64,000 nt of DNA, taken from positions 42,452,485 to 42,516,484 of the forward strand of contig CM034237.1 in assembly GCA_019916065.1 (NCBI GenBank). The letters are read 5' to 3'. Below the pieces are notes generated by a model that was not told the origin of the DNA, ran no database searches, and worked only from the letters and a program-made list of their open reading frames with translations. A program made the translations under genes and the position numbers. This document shows, in pieces, positions 50,106-60,278 of the stretch. The stretch comes from Vitellaria paradoxa. Lineage: Eukaryota > Streptophyta > Magnoliopsida > Ericales > Sapotaceae. Numbering within the stretch: position 1 is the first letter of the stretch; each line of letters opens with the position of its first letter.

Positions 50106-53100
50106 ATGGGGGGCAATTCTGACAATGTCTTCACTGTGGTGGCCAAGAACATTGATGTTCTTGCTGGGTACGTGTATATATATATATATATATATATCCT
50201 CCCATTGTCTTTTTCATCTATTAATTGCATTGCAGTATGTGTGTGTGTGTGTGTAATGCATTTAGTTCTGTATGGTTAGAGGTTGCTACATATTTAAAGT
50301 TTTAAACTAAGTACCTAGCTTGATATACAACAAGCTCATTTCGTAAATGCTTAACGTTTTTTTTTTACAATTGATGACTTAAATATAGGCGGAGTTTTTG
50401 CTTCAATTACTTTTATCGGTGTTTTTTTTTTTTTTTTTTTTTTCTAAATTTATTTTTTACATTGTGGGGTGTTTGATTTATCATTTCCTATAAAAAGTTA
50501 TAAAAAAATTACCAAGTTTCTCCTACTAAACTTCATTACATATCACTTTTACATTAACTTTTTATAATTTTCTTATACTTTTATTATTATCCAAACACCC
50601 CCCACATTTTTTCTGGTTGGTGTAACCATCTCTCCATTTATGAGCACAACGGCTAGATAAGGGTTGAGGTAAGACAAAATTTAAAGTTATTTATTTAGAG
50701 TGTGTTTGGAGTGTCAAATTTAACGAAAAAAATCTCTAATTTTTTTACACCTAAAAATTTTTAATTTTTATCAACTCTTTTCTAATTTTTACTAATTTAT
50801 ACTAATTTTCTTTAACTTTTACCAAATTTTTTTTCTATGTTTACTAACTTTTTCATATTTTTTGAAAAATACACCAAATACCTAACAATCCAAAACTTAT
50901 ATACTTTTTATTTTTCGCCAAAACTTGGCACTCAAACAGAAGATTACAGCTCATATGGATGGAGTGAAATTTAAATAAAATAAGAGAAAAGAAAAGATTT
51001 TAAAATTAATGCCTTGTTTGTGAGTTTTTTTTAGGAGAGAGAAGAAAAAAATGGAACGAAAAATGAGTATTCAAATTTTAAAATTTTCATCTTCCCAAAA
51101 GTGGGAAGAAATGGAGAGAAAATAAAAGTAAATTAATAAAATTTTTAAAATAACATATTTGCTTATAAAATAAAAAATAAAAAAAATAAAATTACAAATA
51201 TGTCCTAAGACTAAATAAATTAATTACACCCAATTTTTCAAAGGATTTAATGATAAAATAATTATTTACCTTTTCTTTTCCTTCCATTTCTTCTCAACTT
51301 ATAAATAAAGAGAAAGAAAATTATTATTCTTTTTTTTTTTCTAAACTTACAAACAAATAGAATGAAATTATAATATATAATTTCCCTTCATTTATCTTCT
51401 CTTATTTTTTTTATGGTTTCCTTTTCTAACTCATTTTTATGTTTGTGATTTTTCAGGCCACTAGTTGCTCTTGTGTATCCTCTGTAAGTTTGGTGGTTAT
51501 ACATTTTTCACTCTTTTGTCATCTCTCACTATTACACGGAAAAATGTAATTAAATATGTGCTAATATTAAATATAGTATATGAGTATGAATTATAGTATC
51601 CTATATGTTAAATGAAAAATTAAAAACAGCACATGTTTCGGGAAAATTGGATAATTTCTTACTCTTAGATTTTGTTTGATAGATAAGTTCATAAACGGAC
51701 CGTAGATGGCCAGTATTAAAGAAGTTCATCATAGATCGCAACCCCCAACTCACATGCCAAACAAAGCCTTCCTTATAGGATAGTTCTGGTTATTCTTTCT
51801 TAATTAATCTAGCTAGGCATTCAATTCATATGTATTAAACCAGATGTCTCAAAGTTGTGGTGGGATTGGAAAAACATGTTATGGTTTTTGTCGTTTGGAT
51901 GTGTTGCTTGCAGGTATGCTTCAATTAGGGCTATAGAGACCAAGTCTCGCGCTGATGATCAGCAGTGGCTCACATATTGGGTCCTCTATTCTTTGATAAC
52001 ACTGTTTGAGCTTACATTTGCCAAAGTTCTTGAATGGTAAAGCCTTTTAATTAATTTTCATATGTATATTTTGTTGTTGTGATACATAATTAATTTTAAA
52101 ATCAATAACTATTATTATATAACTTCAATACGTAAAAATTTTATAAGATTCTGATTATATTAGGCCTGTTTATGTACGTGATGGGATTCTGTGTATGAAT
52201 ATAGTATTGTTTCCTATGACTACTCTAAAAGCAAACTTATGTAACATGACCTCTAAATGTTGGAATAAGTTTTTCGCTAACATTCCAAAGTTCAAAATTA
52301 TTTTTTGTCAAATACACATTTCTCCATATTCAACCAACCAAACAGATAAAATTAAAAAGAAAATCCAAATGATTATTCATAGTATTTAGGGGGACGATCC
52401 CTATAGCTACTTTGGGTTGTTGCTCGGGTAGTCCGCCCAAAAAGTATTTCTTTTAGTTCAATTTTTTCTTTCAATTTTATACCACTCTAAATTTTTTAGT
52501 GCCCAATCTACTCTGCCTTTCAATTATTTATTTAGTCTAAATTTTTATAATATGACCCATTAAGTTCCGTTTGAAACTTTGAAATTTATCAAAAAAATCA
52601 AAAATTTCTAAAAATTACTCACTTTTTTATTTTATTGCACAAATTACTAACTTGTGACTTTTATTAATTTTTACTAATATTTGACACTTCAAACACCCCC
52701 TATATCTTTAAATTGCTCAATCCAGACCAACCCCAAATCTTCTGGGGTCGGGGAGAAGCCCATAGCTGCTACCCATGGGTGCGCACTGGATGAAGCCCAT
52801 CCCGTGGCCCTAGCCGGCAAAGAACCACGAGGAGGTAAATCAGCCTAGGCAAGCCCTGGCTAACCGGCTCAGCCGATAAGGCTGTTAGATGGCCCTCCAC
52901 AATTAGAAGAATGACTGCCCCCAAGAGGAGTCGAACCTAGGACCTATTGGTCCCAGGCCCTTCAACTCGCCATCCGAACTAACTCGACTACCCCTTTCGG
53001 GGCATAGACCAACCCCAAATCTTGAATGCGACTCTGATAGTGTTACTTATCCTGTGGTTCTATCCTCCAATGAACCATATAGCTTGAAAGTTTAGAAACT

Positions 53101-54046
53101 GCTTGAGTGCAATTGTGATGCTTCTACGTCAAGCAGGTTCCCAATTTGGCCTTACCTTAAGCTGATAGGCACGTGCTGGTTGGTCCTCCCTCAATTCAAC
53201 GGAGCAGCATACGTTTACAAGCACTTTGTTAGACCTTTCTACAGAAACCCACCAACTACAAACATATGGTACATCCCGCGGAAGAAGAACATTTTCAGTA
53301 AGCCGGATGACGTTCTGACGGCTGCAGAGAAATATATTGAAGAGAATGGCACCGAAGCATTCGAAAGGCTCATAGTCAAGGTATGGCTCTGTGTCTGCCC
53401 CCCTGAGAAATGTTGCGACTTAACACAGATGACTGGGAGGTCACCTTTTCTTTTTTTTATTTTATTTTTACTTTTTATGGCTATAACTATGAGAGTTAGC
53501 ATCATGTCTGCACTGAATGGGCCATATTTTCTTAATAATGACTCGTTGCATTTCGTAGTTGTGAAATCAAGATTCACATCCAAAATTGAAGTATTCAATT
53601 AATAATCTGAATCGTAAGATTTGATATAAACTTAAAAATAATAGGAAAGTTATGCTTATGTATTAAAAATATACCGAATATTTAATAATGAGTATTATTA
53701 TATTAGAAAATCGATCTATATTATTATATAAAGCAAACATTAGGGGTAACGGTGAAGTTTCAAAATTTGTGTAACTTTTTTTTCTTCTTTCTGCTTAAGA
53801 TCCTAATAACTACGTATAATTTTATTAGTATTAGAAAGTAAATTTTTATAACAATCACAATTTTTTCTTTTTCTTTTTGAAACTGTAACAATCACATAAT
53901 TGAAAGTGCTTTTTGTGGCTTTCAAAGTAATTTCCGTGATATAATTCTTACGAACCGATTTTATATATGTGACAATGCAGGCTAATAGAGAGGCAAATGC
54001 ACGAAGGGGCAACCACATGGTTTTTGATGATGACTATATATATTGA
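50106..54046 (+). CDS. HVA22C: HVA22/TB2-DP1 family protein, HVA22c type
   Basis: HVA22 proteins (plant relatives of REEP/DP1/Yop1) sit in the ER membrane as hydrophobic hairpins that curve tubules; the founding barley gene is induced by ABA and stress. Exons: 50106-50167, 51457-51483, 51914-52036, 53137-53380, 53981-54046. All have GT-AG borders, the frame is kept throughout, 522 nt in all, 173 aa. The family pattern is intact: DVLAGPLVALVYPLYASIRA (residues 18-37), then DDQQWLTYWVLYSLITLFEL, WFPIWPYLKLIGTCWLVLPQ, FNGAAYVYKHFVRPFYRNP and a C-terminal AAEKYIEENGTEAFERLI helix. It ends DDDYIY. The adjacent TCP15-like gene supports the HVA22c assignment. Introns carry MITEs and a SINE. The start codon follows the AG-rich leader, and no earlier in-frame ATG was noticed. 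Confidence 0.93.
50464..50606. mobile_element. Small MITE in HVA22 intron 1
   Basis: Inverted ends GTGGGGTGTTTGATTTATCA and TTATTATCCAAACACCCCCC; about 140 bp, AT-rich, non-coding. Confidence 0.65.
50699..50945. mobile_element. MITE family F3 copy in HVA22 intron 1
   Basis: Ends GTGTGTTTGGAGTGTCAAAT and GCCAAAACTTGGCACTCAAA; same plan as 15690-15920. Confidence 0.6.
51010..51360. mobile_element. MITE-like element in HVA22 intron 1
   Basis: GCCTTGTTTGTGAGTTTTTT at the left against CTAAACTTACAAACAAATAG at the right. The interior has purine-rich then pyrimidine-rich arms, as in an inverted repeat. Related to 34245-34700. Confidence 0.6.
52562..52703. mobile_element. MITE family F2 copy in HVA22 intron 3
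   Basis: AGTTCCGTTTGAAACTTTGA to GACACTTCAAACACCCCC, with the F2 core ACAAATTACTAACTTGTGA. Confidence 0.55.
52742..53005 (-). mobile_element. tRNA-derived SINE, family C copy 3, in HVA22 intron 3
   Basis: 264 bp, antisense to the gene. On the minus strand it reads CCCCGAAAGGGGTAGTCGAG, then GGTTCGACTCCTC, and near the end GGTAGCAGCTATGGG. The flanking AGACCAACCCCAAATCTT duplication is perfect (18 bp; 52724-52741 and 53006-53023). It lies about 115 bp from the intron's acceptor. Confidence 0.92.
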
Positions 54047-55480
54047 GCTGCACTTCTCTGTAAAATTGCTACTTTTCATCTCCTGTAGCTTGTCTCTAGC
54101 CTTTTTTTTTTTTTGGGTAATTGCTTGTCTCGAGCTTGCCATATATGTGTCTCTAGCTTACTATATATGTTGAATGATGCAAAATGATTCATGCTATGCG
54201 TGCAAGACAAGTATAATGGACTCACTGGCTTGCCCTTAATTCCTTTATTGTTTCAACATCCGTGGCTTGTGAATGTGATTTTGTGTGTGTCATTGTTGGG
54301 AGCATGGGATTTCTTTGTTTCATATTGTCTCTTGGTAGGAGCAGACTCATGATTACAAAATCTTGAGTTATAAGTCAAAATTTAATAAATTAGAGTTGGA
54401 CTATTTAAGAGATGGATTGGACTATTCAAAAATAAGTTAGATTAATTCTTTTTTGGTCTAAAATTTATTTAGTAATTTTTTTTTTTGCACTAGGCTTGAC
54501 CCCACCGTAACCCCCAATGAGGCCCCGCCCCTGTTTCTTAGATTTGCTCAGTTAAAGTTTTTCCTTTTTCTTTTTTTTTTTTTACTATGTGTTTAGTAAC
54601 CATAACAAGTTATTCAATTTGTAACTATCAATTTTTTTATTTTTTTTAAATGATCTTATTTACATTCTTACATTTTTAATATTTTTAAATCACGAAGAGG
54701 AAAAAATGTTAATTAATAAAAAAAAAACTAAAAAAGTTGACTCTTCCCTCTTTCTAAACACACACACAGAGAAAAAAAAAAAAAGTTTTTTAATAGCTAG
54801 TTAGTAAATAGTTTTTTTTCACTTCCCAAACTCACTCTTAATCAAACAATTAAAGATTTTTTTTAATAAACTGAATTAATAAGCTAAATAATGTTCATTT
54901 TTATTGTTATTGTTATTGTGGATGAAAAAGTTGAAAGATACCAATATCGTGTAGTTCTCTTGCTATCTAATTACCATGGGTATACAAGCTGTCTCATATT
55001 TCATTTGGCTGTTGTCTATTTTGCTCTGTTTATTTGCTGAGAAAAAGGCCAAAGAGGGGAAGAGAAAGTGCAGTCTCAGAAACTTTGATAGAATATAAAA
55101 TAATGGGTTGAGGGGAATAAGAAATATGGAGATAATTAAAGCAAGTGTAGATTAAGAAGTTGTCTTTCTTAACTTTGGTTTAGTTTGATACAAATGGATT
55201 AAATGATATAGTCATTTTATATTTATATTTTATTTGATATGTTTATTTAAATGTTATTTTATTCTTATTTAAAATACTAATTTATTTAAAGAAATAGAAT
55301 AAATAAATATAAGAATAATTTTTTTATTTTATTCTTGTACATAATTTATGTGCTTATGAGCTTTGACCATTAGCTTGCGAAGGGGATTTTTTTTTTGGAG
55401 GGGACCTAGAACTTGCTACAAAGAATGATAATTATATTGTAGATTTGGAATTTGAGAACACAGGACTAAAAACCGATTAG
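54047..55480. other. HVA22 3' region and AT-rich intergenic DNA
   Basis: The HVA22 3' UTR probably occupies the first 200-300 bases. A fragment at about 54,338-54,540 resembles the GGAGCAGACT...GCCCCGCCCCTG type of hAT-like end. No gene. Confidence 0.5.
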
Positions 55481-55935
55481 GGGTGTTTAGAGCGCCGAAA
55501 AATAACAAAAAATAACAAAAAATGTGAATTTAGGTAACCTTTGGCATTTGGTGTGTGCGTGGTTACCTAAATCACGTTTTTTAAAGATGAATAGTGCTAT
55601 TTTTTTCTACTTTTGTATCAACTTTCGGAGAGAGAATCCATTCGAACAGTTTTGTGGTACTGTTCAAACGATTTTATATCAGAATTTTTCAAAAATTGTT
55701 AAAAAACTTTTAGAATTTGTAGAAAAAGTTATTGAAGTTTGTGGAGTATTATTAGAGTTTGTAACAAATTTGTTGGGGTTTAAAAAAATTTGTTGGAATA
55801 TGTAGATATATAAATTTATACATAAATTTATAGAAAAATTTTCAAAATATGAGGAGGATAAAATATGTTAGAAAATTTAAAAATTTTCAAAAATTTTTAA
55901 AAATTTCCTCTATCTTTCAGCGTATCAAATGTACT
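55481..55935 (+). mobile_element. MITE family F6 copy 3
   Basis: GGGTGTTTAGAGCGCCGAAA at the left, GCGTATCAAATGTACTC at the right. Interior AAAAGTTATTGAAGTTTGT and ATTAGAGTTTGTAACAAA match 38090-38597. Confidence 0.6.
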
Positions 55936-55948
55936 CTAAGTTAACATT

Positions 55949-56115
55949 GGGTGTGTTTGGAGTTATATAAAAGTGTATAAAATAAAATAAAATTGTAAAA
56001 GTAAATATCTCGTAATTCGTATAATAGTGAAAAATTTAAAATTTACCGTCTTATAACTCGTATTTGTAAAAATTTATAAGATTTTATTTTATTTTTTACT
56101 GCTCCAAACGACGGC
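55949..56115 (-). mobile_element. MITE family F1 copy 4
   Basis: GGGTGTGTTTGGAGTTATAT to TTACTGCTCCAAACGACGG; interior AAAGTAAATATCTCGTAATT shared with 47673-47840. Confidence 0.7.
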
Positions 56116-56296
56116 ATTGTTAAGAAAATGACTAAGTTACGGCAAGTTGCAGCATCTCGGTTCAAACTTATAGCAAATAATTAGAAAGATACAGCAGATA
56201 GTAGATCCCGGATCCCAATAAAAATTCTATCATTGGAAGACATCCAGGAATCCACCCCAAAAAAAAAAAAAATTGGTACCAATCTCGTACCCAAAG

Positions 56297-56465
56297 TGGT
56301 TTTAGGGGACTGTTTGGCCATTAAAAATATCAAAAGTCACTAAATTTTAACTATTTTTATATTTTCTTCCAATTAAATTTTAACACATATCACCTTTATG
56401 TCACATCTTTTCATTTTTATTATACTTTTTGATCAAAAGTTGACCAACCAAACGGACCCTTAATT
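56297..56465. mobile_element. Small MITE
   Basis: GGGGACTGTTTGGCCATTAA at the left and GACCAACCAAACGGACCCTT at the right form imperfect inverted ends. Confidence 0.6.
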
Positions 56466-56604
56466 GAAATCGAACAAAATTATTTATCTAGTTATTTATT
56501 GGTTGGGTAAATTACACTTATTTTCTTTCAACATTTAAGTAATTATAAAAAACTATCTTAATCATTTTAAATGGACACCGACATCTCTTATTTTCAAACT
56601 AGAA

Positions 56605-57560
56605 ATTGCTCATACCTAAAAGTATAAAAATATAATTTGGCCTCTAAATAGTTTAAATATAAATTTGTAAAATAAACCTATATGAAAAATTGTAAAAATA
56701 ATATATAAAAATAAAAAATCACTAATCAAAATAGACCAACGTATCTATACAGTATTTAATAGAGGTGTGAAATTTTACTATTTATTACAAATATTATCAC
56801 ATTTTTAAAAATATTGATTTAAAACTTTTATAAAAATATTCAACAAAATATAGAAAGAGTAAGAGTGTGTATTTATATGAAATGACCGTAAAGATAATTA
56901 AACTGGAGAGGAAAAGAAAAAATAATCCTAATTATTGAGCAAATCTAATGATTAAAAATATCCCGAATTCAAATTCTCAGCTTCTTTATATAGATGACAC
57001 AAAAGTATTAAAGTATATGTATTAAAATTTTAAGTTTTAAGTACATTAAAATTGAATTTTTAATTTAAATATTTATTCTTTAAGAAGTTTTTAAAGAAAA
57101 TAAAATATTAAATATTATTTTTTAAAATAAAAATTAGTTAATTTTATCTAGTACGTATTCATATATTGTTTAACAAACGTGTAAAATTTTATTATTTATT
57201 ACAAATAATCACATTTTAAAAACTTTTATAAAAAATATTCAACAAAATATGAAAAAAAGTAATAGAATGTATTTTCAAGTGAAATGACCGAAAATAATTA
57301 AATTGAAGAAAAAAAGAAAATAATCCTGACTATTAAGCAAATTCAATGGTTAACAATATGTCAAATTTAAATTCTTTAGCTTCATTATTATATAGATAAC
57401 ACAAAGAGTAAAAAATGTATGTATTTAAAATTTTAAGTACATTAAAATTGTATTTTTAATTTAAATGTTTATTTTTAAGAAATTTTTTAAGAAAATTAAA
57501 GTTTAAATTATTTTTTAAAGTAATTAAAAAATTAGTTAATATTGTGTGATAGGCAGTTCA
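56605..57560. repeat. AT-rich dispersed repeat with internal tandem units (pair with 14200-14880)
   Basis: TTGCTCATACCTAAA and CAGTATTTAATAGAGGTGTG match the 14.2 kb repeat. The block ATTGAGCAAATCTAATG (about 56,935) recurs as ATTAAGCAAATTCAATG (about 57,332), so two units of about 400 bp are in tandem. Not coding. Confidence 0.6.
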
Positions 57561-57599
57561 TATATTGTCTGATAGGCCAATTTCAAAAAATATTTTCAA

Positions 57600-58890
57600 C
57601 ACACAATAATTTTCTGTTCAAGGAAGAATAATGTATGATTCAGGGAACAAATTAGTAGATAGCAGAAAATTGATCAATGAAACTTTATTGATGTAATAAC
57701 ACAAAACACAGTAGACCAGAAGCAAAACCATTCACAAAGTAACCACAGCAAAAACAATGTTGCTAAATGTTAAAATAAAACTAAGTACTCTACTACACCA
57801 AGTTATCAGTAACTCCAAAGTCAATTCTCCTAAGTTAAGAGAATTATACATTACAGTACCCTCCAATTGTGTTTATTCACGGAATTTTTGGAATAAAAGA
57901 CAAAACCCTAAGTTGTTATCTTCCCCCATGTTTGTTTCTCGAGAAAATTGAGAAAAAAAAAGGGATTTTTTTTTTCTAAAGCCTAAAGACGATATATATT
58001 TTTGTTTTGTTCTCTCATGGAATGATTAAGCTCGTTAATAGCGAGGAGCTTCAAATTGATTTCGTTGGGCAAATTCATTTGGGTTTTGTTGAAGGTAGCT
58101 ACAAAGAACAATATGTGCGGGCTTGTTGGCACAGAGAGAAAAATATGAAAGGACAACATCTAAAAAGATAAAGTATTTTAGTTATTTTAACATGATTTTC
58201 TTAATACTGTCTTATTGTGGACGGATAGAAAGGATTAATTGTTAATAATATTTAAAAATAAAAGAGGTCAGTATAAATTTAAATTAGTAAAGTGATCTCT
58301 ATAATTACTTAAATGTTACTCAAACATTTGAAAAATGTAAGTGTGATTTATTCTTATTTATTCAATTTTCTACCATCTATTTATACAATTCGTTCATTCT
58401 ATTCAAAAATTAAAATAATTTAAATAAATTAGAAAGAATCAAATAGTCAAACCGAAATTGAATAATCACCTCTAAACCTCATCGCCATGCACATGAACGA
58501 AAAGTGGTTTTTCTATTTTTTTATTTTTGACCTCTATTTTTAAAAAAAAAACTTTTATTTTTCTCTATTAATTGAAAAATCTCTATTTTTTTTTAGGCTT
58601 TGTAATCTCTTTGGAGCTCCAAAAATTCAAAAAAAAAAAAAAAAAAACCTCTAAAAACTTCAAAATTTTTAACTTTCTTAAATCAAATTTTACTACTATT
58701 CAATTTTACACCAAATTTTGATTTTTTGTGAACCTTTTCAAAAATCTAAACGCTACCTAAGTCAAGCCATTACCATCATAGACTACTAAGGTTGAGTGTA
58801 TTTTGCTTGACAAGAAAGAAGTAAAGAAAGAAATATAACTAAAGAAAAAGTTGTAGGCCAATCCATAAATATAATTAGTTAAATAATAAA
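57600..58890. other. Intergenic DNA without assignable content
   Basis: 57,650-58,150 is somewhat less AT-rich. Open frames are short and show no family resemblance. Confidence 0.4.
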
Positions 58891-58892
58891 AG

Positions 58893-59440
58893 AGTGAATT
58901 ACATTAATTATTCTTAAAATTTGATAAAAATATAAATTTAATAAAAATATACAAAGTATCTCGGTGATTTTTAAAATTACAATGACTACTATTTTTTAGA
59001 TTTAAGTAAAAATTATATCTTGCATTAGTGTTTGAAATATTCTGACTATTTGATTTGTGACTTGAATTATTTCATAGTCCCGATCAATGTCTTAAAGCAT
59101 TATTATGACGGTAAGAATAAATTTGAGTGTTTGAATTGATAAAGTTGTTTCTGGATTGAAATGTTTTCTCAAAATAAATTAATTTTGAATTAAATTATTT
59201 CAGTTATTTCAATCGATACCTGCTCATAAATGATTAATGATCTAAATTTAAATATGTGTTCTTTTAATAATTCAAACCTATTTTGATTGTTAGATTATTA
59301 ATCCGAGTTTTCGGAATACTAGCACACTTACGCTAGGAAGAATTATAACAAAAAATAAGAGTAGTCAGTATAATTTCAAAATAACAAAAATATTTTGTGC
59401 ATTTTTATGAAAACTCAGGGTAAGCAGTGTAATTTATGCT
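58893..59440. mobile_element. Long-TIR element, family F9 copy 2
   Basis: GTGAATTACATTAATTATTC at the left, AAGCAGTGTAATTTATGC at the right; collinear with 21907-22490 at both ends. It lies directly before the PRAF leader. Confidence 0.6.
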
Positions 59441-59444
59441 AAAT

Positions 59445-60052
59445 AACAATGTTTACATTGGGTCGGAGTCCGACGTCGTTTTCAGAGAGCCACATTGCTC
59501 AAAGTAGGCAAAGCCAAATTCCAGATTCACTTGCTGAACGTGGCAGAAACTGTGTAACAGAGAGAAAGAGAGGAGAGAGAAACTGTTTGAGCTGCAGAGA
59601 GAGATAGAGAATCGCAATCTTCTTTGTAATACGCATCCAATTTCCAATTCCTCGTTTGATTTTCGGTTCAAATCAAAATGTGCTAACGGACGTTTTTCGC
59701 ATTTGAAATCGAATCAATTAGTTCTTCAACCGCGTCGTGGCCAAAATTTGGAGCTGAACGACCATCGATTCGCCAACAATGGTGCCATTCCGGCAAATCT
59801 CCGAATGCAGGTAATGCCAACCAGCATTTTCACGATCCGCGTTCATGTATTGAATGACAATTGTTTTGAAGCTTATGCGTGCAAAATTTGAGTCCCTTTG
59901 AAGTTTTGGAATGGGCACATGAATTTCTAGGTCTTTGTGATTCTGGAGAAGTGGTTTGGAGCTGTTTCAGTGCTCAGCATTGGTTCGTAGAGTCTAAAAC
60001 TTGTGGCGTCAATAGCTGTAAGTTCCTGGGATTTTTGAATTCTAGGTTCTCG

Positions 60053-60084
<32 letters not shown>

Positions 60085-60278
60085 AGAGGAGTTGATGACG
60101 GCTAATTTGATTTTTTAGGCATTTTGGTAATAATGGGGTAGATGAAGGGACTGGTTGTTCCAGTTCAGCTGCTGGTGTGGTGTTTTGGATTGAGTTGTTT
60201 ATGGGGCAGAGTTTTATATTGGCTTGTTCAAATGGGTTTTGGTTCTACGGCTGGCCTTCACCCGATATTGCAACTTGA
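59445..60278 (+). promoter_or_regulatory. Leader region of the PRAF gene, probably with a leader intron
   Basis: Composition becomes gene-like at 59,445. An AG-rich tract (59,555-59,610) suggests transcribed leader. CCGAATGCAG/GTAATG at 59809/59810 is a good donor, and TTTTTTAG at 60118 a possible acceptor, giving a leader intron of about 309 bp containing a CT tract (60060-60084). Two ATGs precede the main start: 60133 (a two-codon frame) and 60142 (long, overlapping). Confidence 0.5.
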
